From assembly GCA_016699405.1 (NCBI GenBank), contig CP064972.1:3255501-3319500 (forward strand): a DNA stretch of 64,000 nt, written 5' to 3'. How positions within the stretch are numbered: position 1 is the stretch's first letter; the number at the start of each line of letters is the position of its first letter. This stretch comes from Holophagales bacterium. Its GTDB lineage: Bacteria > Acidobacteriota > Thermoanaerobaculia > Multivoradales > JAGPDF01. Made by a program: the position numbers and the translations under genes. This document shows, one piece after another, positions 16,473 to 27,496 of this stretch. The notes below the pieces were generated by a model, which was given only the letters and a program-made list of their open reading frames with translations, made no database searches and was not told the origin of the DNA.

Positions 16473-16904
16473 ATGCCTTACAGCCCATTGCTGGTGCGGC
16501 CGATGCGCGAGGAGCTCACCTCGGCCGGCTTTGTCGAACTGACGACGGCGGACGAGGTCGATCGCTTCCTGGGCGAGCGGAACGGCACCGCGCTGCTCGT
16601 CGTCAACTCGGTTTGCGGTTGCGCCGCCGGCATGGCGCGCCCCGGCGTCCGACTCGCCCTGCAAGGTGCCATCCGCCCCGATCGCCTGGCGACGGTCTTC
16701 GCCGGACAGGATCTCGAAGCGACGGCACGGGCCCGCTCCTACTTCGCCGAGCTCCCGCCTTCGAGCCCTTCCATGGCGCTCTTCAAGGACGGCCGCCTGG
16801 TGTTCTTCCTGCCGCGCCATCGCATCGAAGGGCGCGATGCCCTCGACGTCGCTCAGGATCTGCGGCAGGCGTTCGAGCAGGCGGCCGCGCCTGCCGTTGC
16901 CTGA
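16473..16904 (+). CDS. Bacilliredoxin (BrxA/BrxB family)
   Basis: The 143-residue protein starts MPYSPLLVRPMREELT and has the bacilliredoxin active site VCGC (Cys48 and Cys50) in the family context VVNSVCGCAAGMARPG. Bacilliredoxins remove bacillithiol from S-thiolated proteins in the cytoplasm. ATG 16473 has GGAGG (16459-16463) at nine bases; the in-frame upstream extension is not family-like. A gene for the partner reductase family, YpdA, lies at 50381. A GATAAT box at 16416-16421 may be the -10 element. Confidence 0.93.
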   Translation: MPYSPLLVRPMREELTSAGFVELTTADEVDRFLGERNGTALLVVNSVCGCAAGMARPGVRLALQGAIRPDRLATVFAGQDLEATARARSYFAELPPSSPSMALFKDGRLVFFLPRHRIEGRDALDVAQDLRQAFEQAAAPAVA

Positions 16905-16929
16905 GCATCGACCGATCGTGCTCGACGCG

Positions 16930-17208
16930 ATGCGACCTCGGACCTTCCATCCCGACCGGGGCGAGCTGCACGGCATCACCGTGGTGGTCGACACCGACGG
17001 CCCGCAGCTGTTCGTCGGCCGTTGCGATCAGGTCGTCGATGCGGGTGTGGTGCTTCACGACGCTGCCGAGCATCGCGACGGCGATGCGGGGCTGAGCAAG
17101 GTCGACTACCTCGCCCGGGCAGCGCGAGTCGGCTTCTGGAAGCAGCACGACCGGGTCGTCGTCCCGGCCTCACGCGTCGTTTCGATCCGGCGGCTCGCCG
17201 ACCTCTGA
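16930..17208 (+). CDS. Small conserved-looking protein of unknown function
   Basis: The frame codes for 92 residues from ATG 16930 (MRPRTFHPDRGELHG); GTG 16918 is an alternative start. It follows the bacilliredoxin gene by 25 bases. The protein is compact and charged, with no signal or membrane segment, and with motifs VGRCDQVVDAG and FWKQHDRVVVP. The codon pattern, with third-position G/C, matches its neighbours, so I accept it as real. I recognise no family. Confidence 0.65.
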   Translation: MRPRTFHPDRGELHGITVVVDTDGPQLFVGRCDQVVDAGVVLHDAAEHRDGDAGLSKVDYLARAARVGFWKQHDRVVVPASRVVSIRRLADL

Positions 17209-17230
17209 CGTCAAGGGTTCACCCCGATCG

Positions 17231-17596
17231 ATGCGCTCGGCCCTCCTGCTCTCCGGTCTCTGGTGCGCGGCGGCAGTGGCCGCCGGCGCCTTCGGAGCCC
17301 ACGCGCTGGCAGACCACCTCGGCGCGCGCGAGCTCGCGCACTGGGAGACGGCGGCTCGCTATCTCTTCTACACCGGGCTCGGGCTGGGCCTGACGGGCCT
17401 CGCGTCCGCACGGGCCGAGCTTCCGGGCTGGATCTGGACCCGACGGCTGCTCGCCTGGGGCGGCGCCGTCTTCGCCGGGACCGTCGGCGCGCTCGCGCTC
17501 GGCGGTCCGCGCTGGCTGGGTGCCGTGACGCCGCTGGGCGGCATCCTTCTGATCGCCGGCTTCCTGCTGTTCGCTTTCACCGCCTGGCGGCATTGA
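17231..17596 (+). CDS. DUF423 family small membrane protein
   Basis: The 121-residue protein has four hydrophobic segments and the family hallmark AGAFGAHAL near residue 20, followed by WETAARYLFYTGL. DUF423 (YgdD-type) proteins are widespread inner-membrane proteins without an established function. It lies between a small unknown gene and pruA on the same strand, and could be part of one transcript. Confidence 0.88.
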   Translation: MRSALLLSGLWCAAAVAAGAFGAHALADHLGARELAHWETAARYLFYTGLGLGLTGLASARAELPGWIWTRRLLAWGGAVFAGTVGALALGGPRWLGAVTPLGGILLIAGFLLFAFTAWRH

Positions 17597-17654
17597 CCTC
17601 GCCGTCGCGCCGCGGCCGTGGCCGCGCGCGGCGTGTTTCGCAAGGAGCCTCGCC

Positions 17655-19286
<1,632 letters not shown>

Positions 19287-19307
19287 GGCGCGTAGCCCTC
19301 GTCGAGG

Positions 19308-20111
19308 TTGACAAGGGGCGGAGGCAGACGCGAGCATCGAGGTCTGTCTCCGCTCCGTTCGCTCGGCCCGCTGCTGCTCGGTGCTGCCCTCGTCCCGGCG
19401 GGCGCACAGGCGTTGCCGCATCCCCCGGCCCCTGCCGGTGCGATCGAGATCCTGCATCCACGGGACGGGGACGTCGTCGAGGCCGGCGAACGGGTGCTCG
19501 TCGAGTGGGCACCGGGCCCCGCGTTCGCCAGGCTCGGCACCGTCGAGGAGTGGGAGGTCTTCCTCTCGCTCGACGGCGGACGTCACTTCTCGATCCGCCT
19601 GACGCCTCACCTCGACGCGGCACGGCGTCGGGTCGAGGTCAAGCTCCCCGACTTCGGGCCCGGGCAGGCGCGCCTCCTCTGGCGCTTCGGCGACGAAGAG
19701 CAGGAGGTCGAGCATCTCTGGGGCGGGACGCTCCAAGTGCGGGGAGGGACGAGACGGACCGAGATCCGTCCCGGGTCGCGCTTCGCCGCGGGCGAGCCCG
19801 CCCGCGTCGGCGCCGCACCGGTCTGGGCGTGGGTCGAAGGGAGGCGCGACGGCTCGGGCTGGATCGAGGTCGAGAGCGCCACTCGTAGCACGCAGGTCGG
19901 TCGTGCGTTCCCTGCCCTGGCCTCCCGTCGCTCGACGAGCCCGGCGATCCGCTCCCGCACGCGACCGCGAGCTGCCCCGCCGCTGGAAAGCGCCGTCGAG
20001 ACGGACTCCAAGAACGACCGGTCTCGCGGGGACAGCGGCTCGGGACGCCGACCACCGCCCGTCACCGCCGGACCGGACGTCCGTTGCCTGATCTCTCGCT
20101 GGAACGAATGA
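19308..20111 (+). CDS. Secreted protein of unknown function next to a TonB receptor
   Basis: The frame encodes 267 residues with an apparent signal peptide (LGPLLLGAALVPAGAQA) and an Ig-like beta domain (IEILHPRDGDVVEAGERVLVEWAPG, then WEVFLSLDGGRHFSIRL), which resembles domains that bind along strands. From about residue 190 the sequence turns into a low-complexity Arg/Ser/Pro tail that may not be structured. The start is unsure: TTG 19308 is itself part of a TTGACA hexamer, and no ATG follows near the signal peptide. It lies directly upstream of the TonB-dependent receptor, so it may belong to the same uptake unit. The function is unknown. Confidence 0.55.
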   Translation: MTRGGGRREHRGLSPLRSLGPLLLGAALVPAGAQALPHPPAPAGAIEILHPRDGDVVEAGERVLVEWAPGPAFARLGTVEEWEVFLSLDGGRHFSIRLTPHLDAARRRVEVKLPDFGPGQARLLWRFGDEEQEVEHLWGGTLQVRGGTRRTEIRPGSRFAAGEPARVGAAPVWAWVEGRRDGSGWIEVESATRSTQVGRAFPALASRRSTSPAIRSRTRPRAAPPLESAVETDSKNDRSRGDSGSGRRPPPVTAGPDVRCLISRWNE

Positions 20112-20223
20112 GACGCCCCGATCGCAATCCGCTGGCGATCGGAGTCGGCCCGGTGTGCGGGCCCGGCTCGTGTTCTCTGGCCACGGGCCTAGCCCGCGGC
20201 CTCGACTCGAGGAGTGTCTCGTC

Positions 20224-22452
20224 ATGTCCAGTGCTTCCCGCCGGCGTGCCTGGTCTCGCCGGCTCTCGCTGTCTGCCATTGCCCTTTTCCTGATCGTCGG
20301 CTTGGCCGCATCCTCCCGCCTGGATGCCTGGTCGGCTCGGCTCGAGCTCCCGGACGGGAGCGCAGCAGCCGGTTTCGAGGTCGCGGTGGTCGGCCGCTCG
20401 GGGGCCGTTCGCACCGATGCCGCCGGCGGCTTCCGACTCGAACCCGAACCGGTGCCGCCGTACCTGCTCGTGGCCACCAGCCCCGAAGGCCAGGTTTTCG
20501 CTCCGCTCGAGGTGAATCCTCCGGGTGTGGCGGAAGGCGGGGCCTTGCGGCTTCTCGCCGTGGCCCGCGATGCGGTGACGGTCGTCGCCGGCGTGGCGCC
20601 GGGGATCGACGCGTCGCCGGCCGCGGCGGCGACGGTGCTCACCGGCGAGGAGCTCGAACAGCGGCGACCGGTGCGGCTCTTCGATGCGATGGCCGGCGTT
20701 CCCGGTGCCGGCCGGCTCGGCGAGGGGGCCGACAGCGTCCCCGCGATCCGCGGGCTCGCCCGCGGTCGGACGCTGGTGATGATCGACGGAGCACGGGTGA
20801 GCGCCGAACGCCGCGTCGGCCCCTCGGCCACCTTCCTCGACCCGGAGACGCTCGCTTCGATCGAGATCGTCCGCGGTCCCGGCTCGGTTGCTTATGGTTC
20901 CGATGCGTTCGGCGGGGTCGTCAACGCCAGGACCCGTGAGCCGCAAGCGAGTCGGCTCGCGGGTCGGGCGACGCTCGGCTGGAGTGGCGGCGGCATGGAC
21001 GAACGCTCGGCATCGGCCGAGCTTTCCATCCCCCTCGGCGACGGTGCGCTGCTCGTCGCCCTGCAAGGGCGCGACGCCGAGGACAACGAGGCCGGGGGAG
21101 GGGAGCCGATCGACAACTCGTCCGGCTCGAGCCACGGTGGGGCGGTGCGATACGCCGGGCCGCTCGGCCCGGGCCGTCTGCGAGCGAGCCTGGCCGTCGA
21201 TCGCGTCGAGGATCTGGGCAAGGCGGCCTCGGACTCGAACGTCACGCGTTCTACCTATCCCGAGGAGCGCTCCGACCGGCTGACCCTCGGCTGGAGCGCT
21301 GGCGAGATCGGTGGATGGGACAGCCTCGATGCGCTCCTCTTCGTCGGGCGCTATCGCGTCCTGCTCGATCGCGATCGACTGCCGACCTCGAGCTCCAATC
21401 GACGGATCGAAACCTCGGATGTCGCCGCCCGAGACGCCGGGCTGCGCTTCACCGTCGGTCGTCCGTTCGCCGGAGGGAGACTCCGCTTCGGCCTCGACCT
21501 GCAGTCCCGCCACGACCTCGAAGCGCTCGCCGGCCGGATCGATTTCTCGGCATCCGGCGTCGAGACCGGTCGACAGACGAGCGTGGCGATCGACCAGGCC
21601 TCGCAGAGCGACGGCGGTCTCTTCCTGCTCTACGACCATGCCTTCGGCGAGCGCTTCCTCGCGTCCGCCGGGTTGCGGGGCGACCGAGTCCGCACCGAGA
21701 ACCGCGGCGGCTACTACGGCGATCGATCCCGCGACGAAGACGCGCTGTCGGGACACCTGGCCCTCACCGCCGGGCCGTTCGGCGGTTGGACCGGAACGGT
21801 CCAGGTCGCACGCGGATTTCGTTCGCCGACGCTGTCGGATCGCTACTTCCGTGGCCCCTCCGGCCGCGGCTTCGTCGTCGGCAATCCGGACCTCGATCCC
21901 GAGCGCAGCCGGCAACTCGACGCCACGCTGCGCTGGGCGGGGCGCGGTCGCTCGTTGACGCTGGCTGCCTATCGCTATCGGATCGCCGACCTCGTCGAGC
22001 GCTTCCGGGTGGGCAACGACTTCAACTTCCGCAACTGCGGCGAGGCCGAGCTCAGCGGCGTGGAGCTCGAGGGACAGATCCAGCTCGGTGGCGGCTTCGA
22101 GTTGCAGAGCGGGATCGCCTGGTCGCGTGGCGAGGATGCCGACACCGGCGAGCGGATCGCCGACGTGGCGCCGAGCGGGGGCTCGGTCACGCTGCGTTGG
22201 GCGGGCGAGCGTGCCTTCGGTTACGCGCGCGCCTCCGGGGCCGAGCGCTTCGACCGACCTGGCCCGGCCGAGGTCGAGCGTGCCGGCTGGGCGGCGTTCG
22301 ACCTGGGTGGAGGTTGGCGCTTCGGCCACGGTCTCGAGCTGCAGGCGCTGGTGCGCAACGCCGGAGATCGGCTCTACGTCGCGGCGGCCGACGAAACGGC
22401 GACGCCGGTTCCCGGTCGCTCGGTGACTGTCGGGCTGACCTGGCGGCACTGA
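20224..22452 (+). CDS. TonB-dependent outer-membrane receptor
   Basis: The 742-residue protein has a signal sequence, a carboxypeptidase-regulatory-like beta domain (about residues 35-100), a plug domain (GLARGRTLVMIDGARVS, SIEIVRGPGSVAYGSDAFGGVVNA) and a C-terminal beta barrel ending in the aromatic signature VTVGLTWRH. It imports a scarce ligand such as a siderophore, cobalamin, metal or oligosaccharide across the outer membrane using TonB energy. The ligand cannot be read from the sequence. ATG 20224 has GAGGAG at nine bases. I looked for a cobalamin riboswitch in the 112 bases upstream and saw none. Confidence 0.93.
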   Translation: MSSASRRRAWSRRLSLSAIALFLIVGLAASSRLDAWSARLELPDGSAAAGFEVAVVGRSGAVRTDAAGGFRLEPEPVPPYLLVATSPEGQVFAPLEVNPPGVAEGGALRLLAVARDAVTVVAGVAPGIDASPAAAATVLTGEELEQRRPVRLFDAMAGVPGAGRLGEGADSVPAIRGLARGRTLVMIDGARVSAERRVGPSATFLDPETLASIEIVRGPGSVAYGSDAFGGVVNARTREPQASRLAGRATLGWSGGGMDERSASAELSIPLGDGALLVALQGRDAEDNEAGGGEPIDNSSGSSHGGAVRYAGPLGPGRLRASLAVDRVEDLGKAASDSNVTRSTYPEERSDRLTLGWSAGEIGGWDSLDALLFVGRYRVLLDRDRLPTSSSNRRIETSDVAARDAGLRFTVGRPFAGGRLRFGLDLQSRHDLEALAGRIDFSASGVETGRQTSVAIDQASQSDGGLFLLYDHAFGERFLASAGLRGDRVRTENRGGYYGDRSRDEDALSGHLALTAGPFGGWTGTVQVARGFRSPTLSDRYFRGPSGRGFVVGNPDLDPERSRQLDATLRWAGRGRSLTLAAYRYRIADLVERFRVGNDFNFRNCGEAELSGVELEGQIQLGGGFELQSGIAWSRGEDADTGERIADVAPSGGSVTLRWAGERAFGYARASGAERFDRPGPAEVERAGWAAFDLGGGWRFGHGLELQALVRNAGDRLYVAAADETATPVPGRSVTVGLTWRH

Positions 22453-22558
22453 CGGGAGGCGAGAGCGGGGCCTCGCGCCGGACGCGTGCGGCCCCGCTCG
22501 AGCAACCGCGATAGTGTTGCCGCGGACGCCGCGGCGCGAGTCGGGCGGAGAGGAGAGC

Positions 22559-24289
22559 ATGCACGGCGGAGAGCGCATCGTCGAGGTTCTCGAACGGCAC
22601 GGCGTGCGCTTTCTCTTCACCCTCTGCGGCGGTCACATCTCGCCGATCCTGGTCGCCGCCAAGGCGCGGGGCATCCGCGTCGTCGACACGCGCCACGAGG
22701 CCACCGCGGTCTTCGCCGCCGACGCGATGGCGCGGCTCACCGGCGTGCCAGGAGTCGCCGCCGTCACCGCCGGCCCCGGGGTCACGAACTCGATTACCGC
22801 GCTGAAGAACGCCCAGCTCGCTCAGTCGCCCCTCGTCCTGCTCGGCGGTGCCACCGCCACTGTGCTCAAGGGGCGCGGGGCGCTGCAGGACATCGACCAG
22901 CGTGCGCTCGTCGAGCCCCACGTCAAGTGGTATCGCGCGGTACGACGGGTGCGGGACCTCGCCGACGCCGTCGACGAGGCGTTCTACCGTTCTCGCGAGG
23001 GAGTCCCGGGGCCGGTCTTCGTCGAAGCGCCGGTGGACCTGTTGTATCCCGAGGCCACCGTCCGCGAATGGTATGGCTTGAAGAGCGGAGGGCGAGGAGG
23101 GCTCGTTCGCCGGGTCGAACAGGCCTACCTCGGTTGGCACCTCGGTCGGGTCTTCGCGCCGGCGGGGGCTTCGACGGAGTTCGGCGAGCCCGCTCCGACG
23201 GCGCCCAGTCCGGCGGATGTCGAAGCCGCCCTGCGCCTGCTGACGCGTGCGCAGCGCCCGGTGGTCGTGGTCGGCAGCCAGGCGGTCCTGGCGGCGCGGG
23301 AAGCGGGGAGGGTGGCGGTCGACCTCACCACCCTGGGAGCTCCGACCTACCTTTCGGGCACCGCGCGCGGTCTGCTCGGCGCCGAGTCGCCGGTGCAAGT
23401 GCGCCACCGTCGCAAGGAGGCGTTGCGCGAAGCGGACGTCGTCCTGCTCTGCGGCGTGCCGGCGGACTTCCGACTCGACTACGGCCGTCAGCTCGGACGC
23501 GCGACGCAGGTGATCGCCGTCAACCGCCATGCCGGCGAGCTGCGTCGGAACCACCGCCCGCGCCTCGCCCTGCATGCCGATCCGGCGCTCGTCCTGCACG
23601 AGCTGGCCGCGCGCCTGCCGGCGGGCAGCGAAGCGACCTGGTCGACCTGGCTCGAGACGCTGCGCGCGCGCGATCGCGAACGCGAGGGCGAGATCGACCG
23701 CCAGGCGGAGACGGGGGCTCCCGACGGCGTCCACCCGCTGCGTCTCTTCCGTGAGCTCGACCGGCTTCTCGAACCGGAGAGCGTCCTGGTGGCTGACGGC
23801 GGCGACTTCGTCGCCACGGCCTCGTATGTCGTCCGGCCGCGCGGACCGCTCTCCTGGCTCGATCCCGGGGTCTTCGGCACGCTCGGGGTCGGCGCCGGGT
23901 TCGCCCTTGCCGCCAAGCTGGCGCGCCCCGAGTCGGAGGTCTGGCTGCTCTGGGGCGACGGTTCGGCGGGCTACGGCCTCGCCGAGCTCGACACCTTCGT
24001 CCGCCACGCGGTGCCGGTCATCGCCCTGGTGGGTAACGACGCCTCCTGGTCACAGATCGCCCGCGATCAGGTGACGCTCCTCGGCGATGCGGTCGGCACC
24101 GAGCTGGCGCGTTCGACCTACGAGCGGGTCGCCGAGGGTCTCGGCGGCAAGGGTCTGCTGCTCGACAAGAGCGTCGGTGTCGCCGGGACCCTGACCACCG
24201 CCAAGGCCCTGGCGCGGCGCGGTCATCCGGTCCTGGTCAATGTCCACCTGGCGCGGAGCGACTTCCGCCAGGGCTCGATCTCCATCTGA
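22559..24289 (+). CDS. Thiamine-diphosphate enzyme, acetolactate synthase / 2-hydroxyacyl-CoA lyase type
   Basis: The 576-residue protein has the three-domain layout of acetolactate synthase-like enzymes: a Pyr domain with catalytic Glu47 (DTRHEATA), a central NAD/FAD-like domain, and a PP domain with GDGSAGYGLAE and ND about 26 residues on, which bind ThDP and Mg2+. The overall sequence looks nearer to ILVBL/2-hydroxyacyl-CoA lyase than to IlvB, and there is no small subunit next to it. It probably makes or cleaves C-C bonds of 2-oxo or 2-hydroxyacyl substrates. ATG 22559 has a strong GGAGAGGAG site; upstream in-frame codons lack one. Confidence 0.88.
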   Translation: MHGGERIVEVLERHGVRFLFTLCGGHISPILVAAKARGIRVVDTRHEATAVFAADAMARLTGVPGVAAVTAGPGVTNSITALKNAQLAQSPLVLLGGATATVLKGRGALQDIDQRALVEPHVKWYRAVRRVRDLADAVDEAFYRSREGVPGPVFVEAPVDLLYPEATVREWYGLKSGGRGGLVRRVEQAYLGWHLGRVFAPAGASTEFGEPAPTAPSPADVEAALRLLTRAQRPVVVVGSQAVLAAREAGRVAVDLTTLGAPTYLSGTARGLLGAESPVQVRHRRKEALREADVVLLCGVPADFRLDYGRQLGRATQVIAVNRHAGELRRNHRPRLALHADPALVLHELAARLPAGSEATWSTWLETLRARDREREGEIDRQAETGAPDGVHPLRLFRELDRLLEPESVLVADGGDFVATASYVVRPRGPLSWLDPGVFGTLGVGAGFALAAKLARPESEVWLLWGDGSAGYGLAELDTFVRHAVPVIALVGNDASWSQIARDQVTLLGDAVGTELARSTYERVAEGLGGKGLLLDKSVGVAGTLTTAKALARRGHPVLVNVHLARSDFRQGSISI

Positions 24290-24303
24290 TTCGGAGGGAA
24301 CCG

Positions 24304-26424
24304 ATGCGGAGCTCCCGTCGTCCGCTCGTCGCAAGCTGGTCCGGGCCCGCAAGGTGCGGGGCTCTACTCGTGATGTCGGCTCTCGCGCTGGCTCTCCCCG
24401 TTCTCGGCGATCCGCTTCCCGAGCGCTCGGCGCGCGTCGTCGACTACCAGATCGCGGTCCGGCTCGACGCCGAGAAGGGCACGCTCGACGGACGGGAGCG
24501 CATCGTCTGGAGAAACCCGTCCGCCGACGCCGTGCCGGATCTCTGGTTCCACCTCTATCTCAACGCCTTCGCGAGCTCCGAGAGCACCTTCTTTCGCGAG
24601 TCGGGAGGCAAGCTCCGGCGGTCGAGCGCCAGCGAGGAGGGTTGGGGGTGGATCGACGTCACCGCGATCCGGCTCGCGGACGGGACCGACCTGCTGCCGC
24701 ACCTGACCTTCGAACGGCCGGACGACGGCAACTCGGCGGACCGGACCGTGGCGCGGGTGACTCTGCCGCGAGCGGTCGCGGCGCAGGGACAGGTCGAGCT
24801 CGAGGTGGAGTTCGCCGCCAAGCTCCCCGAGGTCTACGCTCGTACCGGCCGTCACGGGGACTTCTTCCTCGTCGGCCAGTGGTTCCCCAAGCTGGGGGTC
24901 TACGAGCCGGCCGGGATGCGCGGTCGGACGCAAGGGGGATGGAACTGTCATCAGTTCCACGCCCATTCCGAGTTCTACGCCGACTTCGGCAGCTATCGCG
25001 TCGAGCTCACCGTGCCGAGTCGCTTCGTCGTCGGGGCGACCGGCGAGCGGCAGGCGCGCGAGGACCACGCCGACGGGACGACCACCTACCGATACGCGCA
25101 GGACGATGTCCACGATTTCGCCTGGACCGCCGACCCGCGCTTCGTCGAGATCGAAGACCGGTTCGTCGCCGAGCGCGAGGTCCCTGTCGCCGAGCTCGCG
25201 GCGACCGCCGAGCGGCTGGGGCGTCCGATCGACGAGGTTCGGCTCGGCGACGTCGCGATCCGGCTCCTGCTTCAGCCGTCGCACCTGCCGCAGGCGGATC
25301 GCCATCTGCGCGCGGCGAAGCTGGGGCTCGCGCGGTTCGGTCTCTGGTACGGACGCTACCCCTATCGCACCCTGACGATCGTCGACCCGCCGAAGGGGGG
25401 TGACGGCGCCGGCGGCATGGAGTACCCGACCTTCATCACGGCCGGGACCTCTTTCCTGCTCAATCGCGGCCCGCTCGAAAAGGTGCGGATGCCCGAGATC
25501 GTCGTCGTCCACGAGTTCGCTCACCAGTACTGGCAGGGGATGGTGGCGAGCAACGAGTTCGAGGAGTCGTGGCTCGACGAGGGGTTCGCCTCCTACTCCG
25601 AGGTGCGGGCGATGGAGGCGGGCTACGGCGCGGAGGCCTCCTCCGGCGAGCTCTTCGGCCTGCGCGTCAGCGGTCTCGACCTGCAGCGGGTGCAGAACGG
25701 CCCGGAGCGGCGCTTCGACCGGATCCGCACGCCGTCCTGGGGCTTCTCGACCTCGCGCAACTACAGTTTCAACTCGTACGGTCGACCGGCCCTGGTCCTG
25801 CGGACGCTCGCGGGGATTCTCGGCGAGGTCACCATGGCGCGGGTGATGCGGACCTATCACGAGCGCTGGCGCTTCCGGCATCCGTCGAGCGACGATTTCT
25901 TCGCTGTGGCTGAGGAGGTCGCGGGCCGCGAGCTGAAGAGCTATTTCGGCCAGGTCGTCGACGGTCCCGGAATCCTGGACGACGCGGTCACGCAGGTGAC
26001 GAGCGAACCGATCGATTCGCCGCGCGGTCGCGTCGAGCGCGATGGCCGACTCGAGATGGTCACCGGGAAGCAGGCGCGCGACCTCGACGACGCGGCCGAG
26101 CGCGCAGGGCAGCAGCGCTGGCGCAGCCGCGTCGAGCTGCGGCGGCTGGGCGAAGTCCAGCTGCCGGTCGTCGTCGAGCTGACCTTCCGCGGGGTCGCTC
26201 CGGAACGCCGGGTCTGGCCACCGGGCGAGCGTTGGGCGAGGTGGGAGTTCGAGCGCGCGGAGCCCCTCGTTTCGGCGCAGCTGGATCCCGATCATCTCCT
26301 GCCGCTCGACGCCGACTGGACCAACAACGCGCGTCGGGTCGAGCTGTCGTACGGGGCGGCGCTGCATTGGAGCGCACGCCTGGTGTTCTGGATCCAGCAG
26401 GTCCTCGTCGGTCTGGCGCTCTGA
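24304..26424 (+). CDS. M1 family metallopeptidase, exported
   Basis: The 706-residue protein has a long N-terminal signal region, an N-terminal beta domain, and a catalytic domain with GGMEYPTF (the GxMEN-type exopeptidase loop) and HEFAHQYW followed 18 residues later by the zinc-binding Glu in WLDEGFASY. It should remove N-terminal residues from peptides outside the cytoplasm. GGAGGG precedes ATG 24304. It is 14 bases after the ThDP enzyme and 14 bases before a membrane protein gene, so they may form one transcript. Confidence 0.93.
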   Translation: MRSSRRPLVASWSGPARCGALLVMSALALALPVLGDPLPERSARVVDYQIAVRLDAEKGTLDGRERIVWRNPSADAVPDLWFHLYLNAFASSESTFFRESGGKLRRSSASEEGWGWIDVTAIRLADGTDLLPHLTFERPDDGNSADRTVARVTLPRAVAAQGQVELEVEFAAKLPEVYARTGRHGDFFLVGQWFPKLGVYEPAGMRGRTQGGWNCHQFHAHSEFYADFGSYRVELTVPSRFVVGATGERQAREDHADGTTTYRYAQDDVHDFAWTADPRFVEIEDRFVAEREVPVAELAATAERLGRPIDEVRLGDVAIRLLLQPSHLPQADRHLRAAKLGLARFGLWYGRYPYRTLTIVDPPKGGDGAGGMEYPTFITAGTSFLLNRGPLEKVRMPEIVVVHEFAHQYWQGMVASNEFEESWLDEGFASYSEVRAMEAGYGAEASSGELFGLRVSGLDLQRVQNGPERRFDRIRTPSWGFSTSRNYSFNSYGRPALVLRTLAGILGEVTMARVMRTYHERWRFRHPSSDDFFAVAEEVAGRELKSYFGQVVDGPGILDDAVTQVTSEPIDSPRGRVERDGRLEMVTGKQARDLDDAAERAGQQRWRSRVELRRLGEVQLPVVVELTFRGVAPERRVWPPGERWARWEFERAEPLVSAQLDPDHLLPLDADWTNNARRVELSYGAALHWSARLVFWIQQVLVGLAL

Positions 26425-26438
26425 GGGGGGTACGGCAC

Positions 26439-27470
26439 ATGGTCCTTTCCTGGACAGGTCGCGGACTGCGGCGAGCGCTCGGCGAGCCTCGGCTGGTGGC
26501 GCTCCTCTGGTTGGTCAACCTGCTCGTGTCGGTCCTCGCGGCGTTGCCGTTGGTGTCGCGTCTTGTGACAGTGCTGCCCGCGTCGCCCGAGGCCGACGCC
26601 TCCTTGGGGCGGTTCTCGATCTCCCTGGCGCACGACATGCTGCTCGGTCAGATTGGTCTGTGGAGTGGCTGGGTCACGGGGCTCGCGGCGTTCGCGTTGC
26701 TCGCCCTGGTGCTCAATGCTCTACTCGCCGGCGGGACGCTCGAGTGCCTCCAGACGCACGACGAGCGGTCGTTCGGCCATCGCTTCGGTCGCGGTGCCGG
26801 TCGGACCTTCTGGCCCTTTCTGCGCCTTGGGATGGTCGCCGGCCCGCTGGCGCTGCTCGGCGGCGGAGCACTGGCGGTCGCGGTGGGGGCGGTCGGTGGC
26901 CGTCTCGACCGCGCCGCGTGGGAACCGGCCGAGCTCACCGTGAGAGCGGCCGGAGCCCTGCTCGGCACCCTGCTCCTGACCCTCGCGCTGATGGCGTTGG
27001 ACCTCACGCGGATCGAGATCGTCCGCTCGAGCCCGCGGGCCCCCCTGCGACTCTTCTTCCGGCGCTGCGGCGCGCTGCTGCGACGGCCCGCCGCGCCGCT
27101 CGGACTCTGGCTCGCCAACACGGTGCTGCTCGTCGGTGTCCTGGCGCTCTACCTGCTGGTGCGGCGAGCTGTTCCGGTGGCCGGGTGGGTCGGGTTCGCG
27201 GCGATGGTGGTGGCGCAGCAGGCGGTGATCGCCTCCCGTGCAGTCTTGCGGATCGCCCTCTGGTCGGCGGAAGGCGAGTTGGTCGAGTCGCGATGGCCGG
27301 CGGTTCCGCCGACCTCCGGGTTGCCGGTGGAGAAGGAGGCCGTCGTCGAGTCGGCGACGGACGAGCCCGACGCGACGGATGCGGGAGCGGTCGAGGGGGA
27401 GGTCCCGCCGCCACCGGCCGCCGAGGGGCCACTCGCCGACGGGGCGTTTCCCGAGCCGAGCGATCGCTGA
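26439..27470 (+). CDS. Multi-pass membrane protein of unknown function
   Basis: The 343-residue protein has about six hydrophobic segments in the first 270 residues, and then a Pro/Glu/Ala-rich acidic cytoplasmic tail. It starts at ATG 26439, 14 bases after the M1 peptidase stop. The frame is also open upstream inside the peptidase gene but is not used there. It has no motif that I recognise. It faces an EamA exporter gene, with a short GC hairpin (27477-27492) between the two stops. Confidence 0.75.
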   Translation: MVLSWTGRGLRRALGEPRLVALLWLVNLLVSVLAALPLVSRLVTVLPASPEADASLGRFSISLAHDMLLGQIGLWSGWVTGLAAFALLALVLNALLAGGTLECLQTHDERSFGHRFGRGAGRTFWPFLRLGMVAGPLALLGGGALAVAVGAVGGRLDRAAWEPAELTVRAAGALLGTLLLTLALMALDLTRIEIVRSSPRAPLRLFFRRCGALLRRPAAPLGLWLANTVLLVGVLALYLLVRRAVPVAGWVGFAAMVVAQQAVIASRAVLRIALWSAEGELVESRWPAVPPTSGLPVEKEAVVESATDEPDATDAGAVEGEVPPPPAAEGPLADGAFPEPSDR

Positions 27471-27476
27471 GGGGCG

Positions 27477-27492
27477 GCGCCGAGCGCGGCGC
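27477..27492. terminator. Short hairpin between convergent genes
   Basis: GCGCCG and CGGCGC pair around AGCG within the 26-base gap between two converging stop codons. There is no T run, so termination is only a possibility. Confidence 0.3.
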
Positions 27493-27496
27493 TGCG

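Noticed and set aside
19308..19337. A promoter TTGACA followed by GAGCAT at 18 bases
   Set aside because: The -10 hexamer matches only three of six bases, so I do not call a promoter here.
20112..20223. A cobalamin or other riboswitch before the TonB receptor
   Set aside because: I looked for the B12 box and related conserved blocks and found only loose GC-rich stems.
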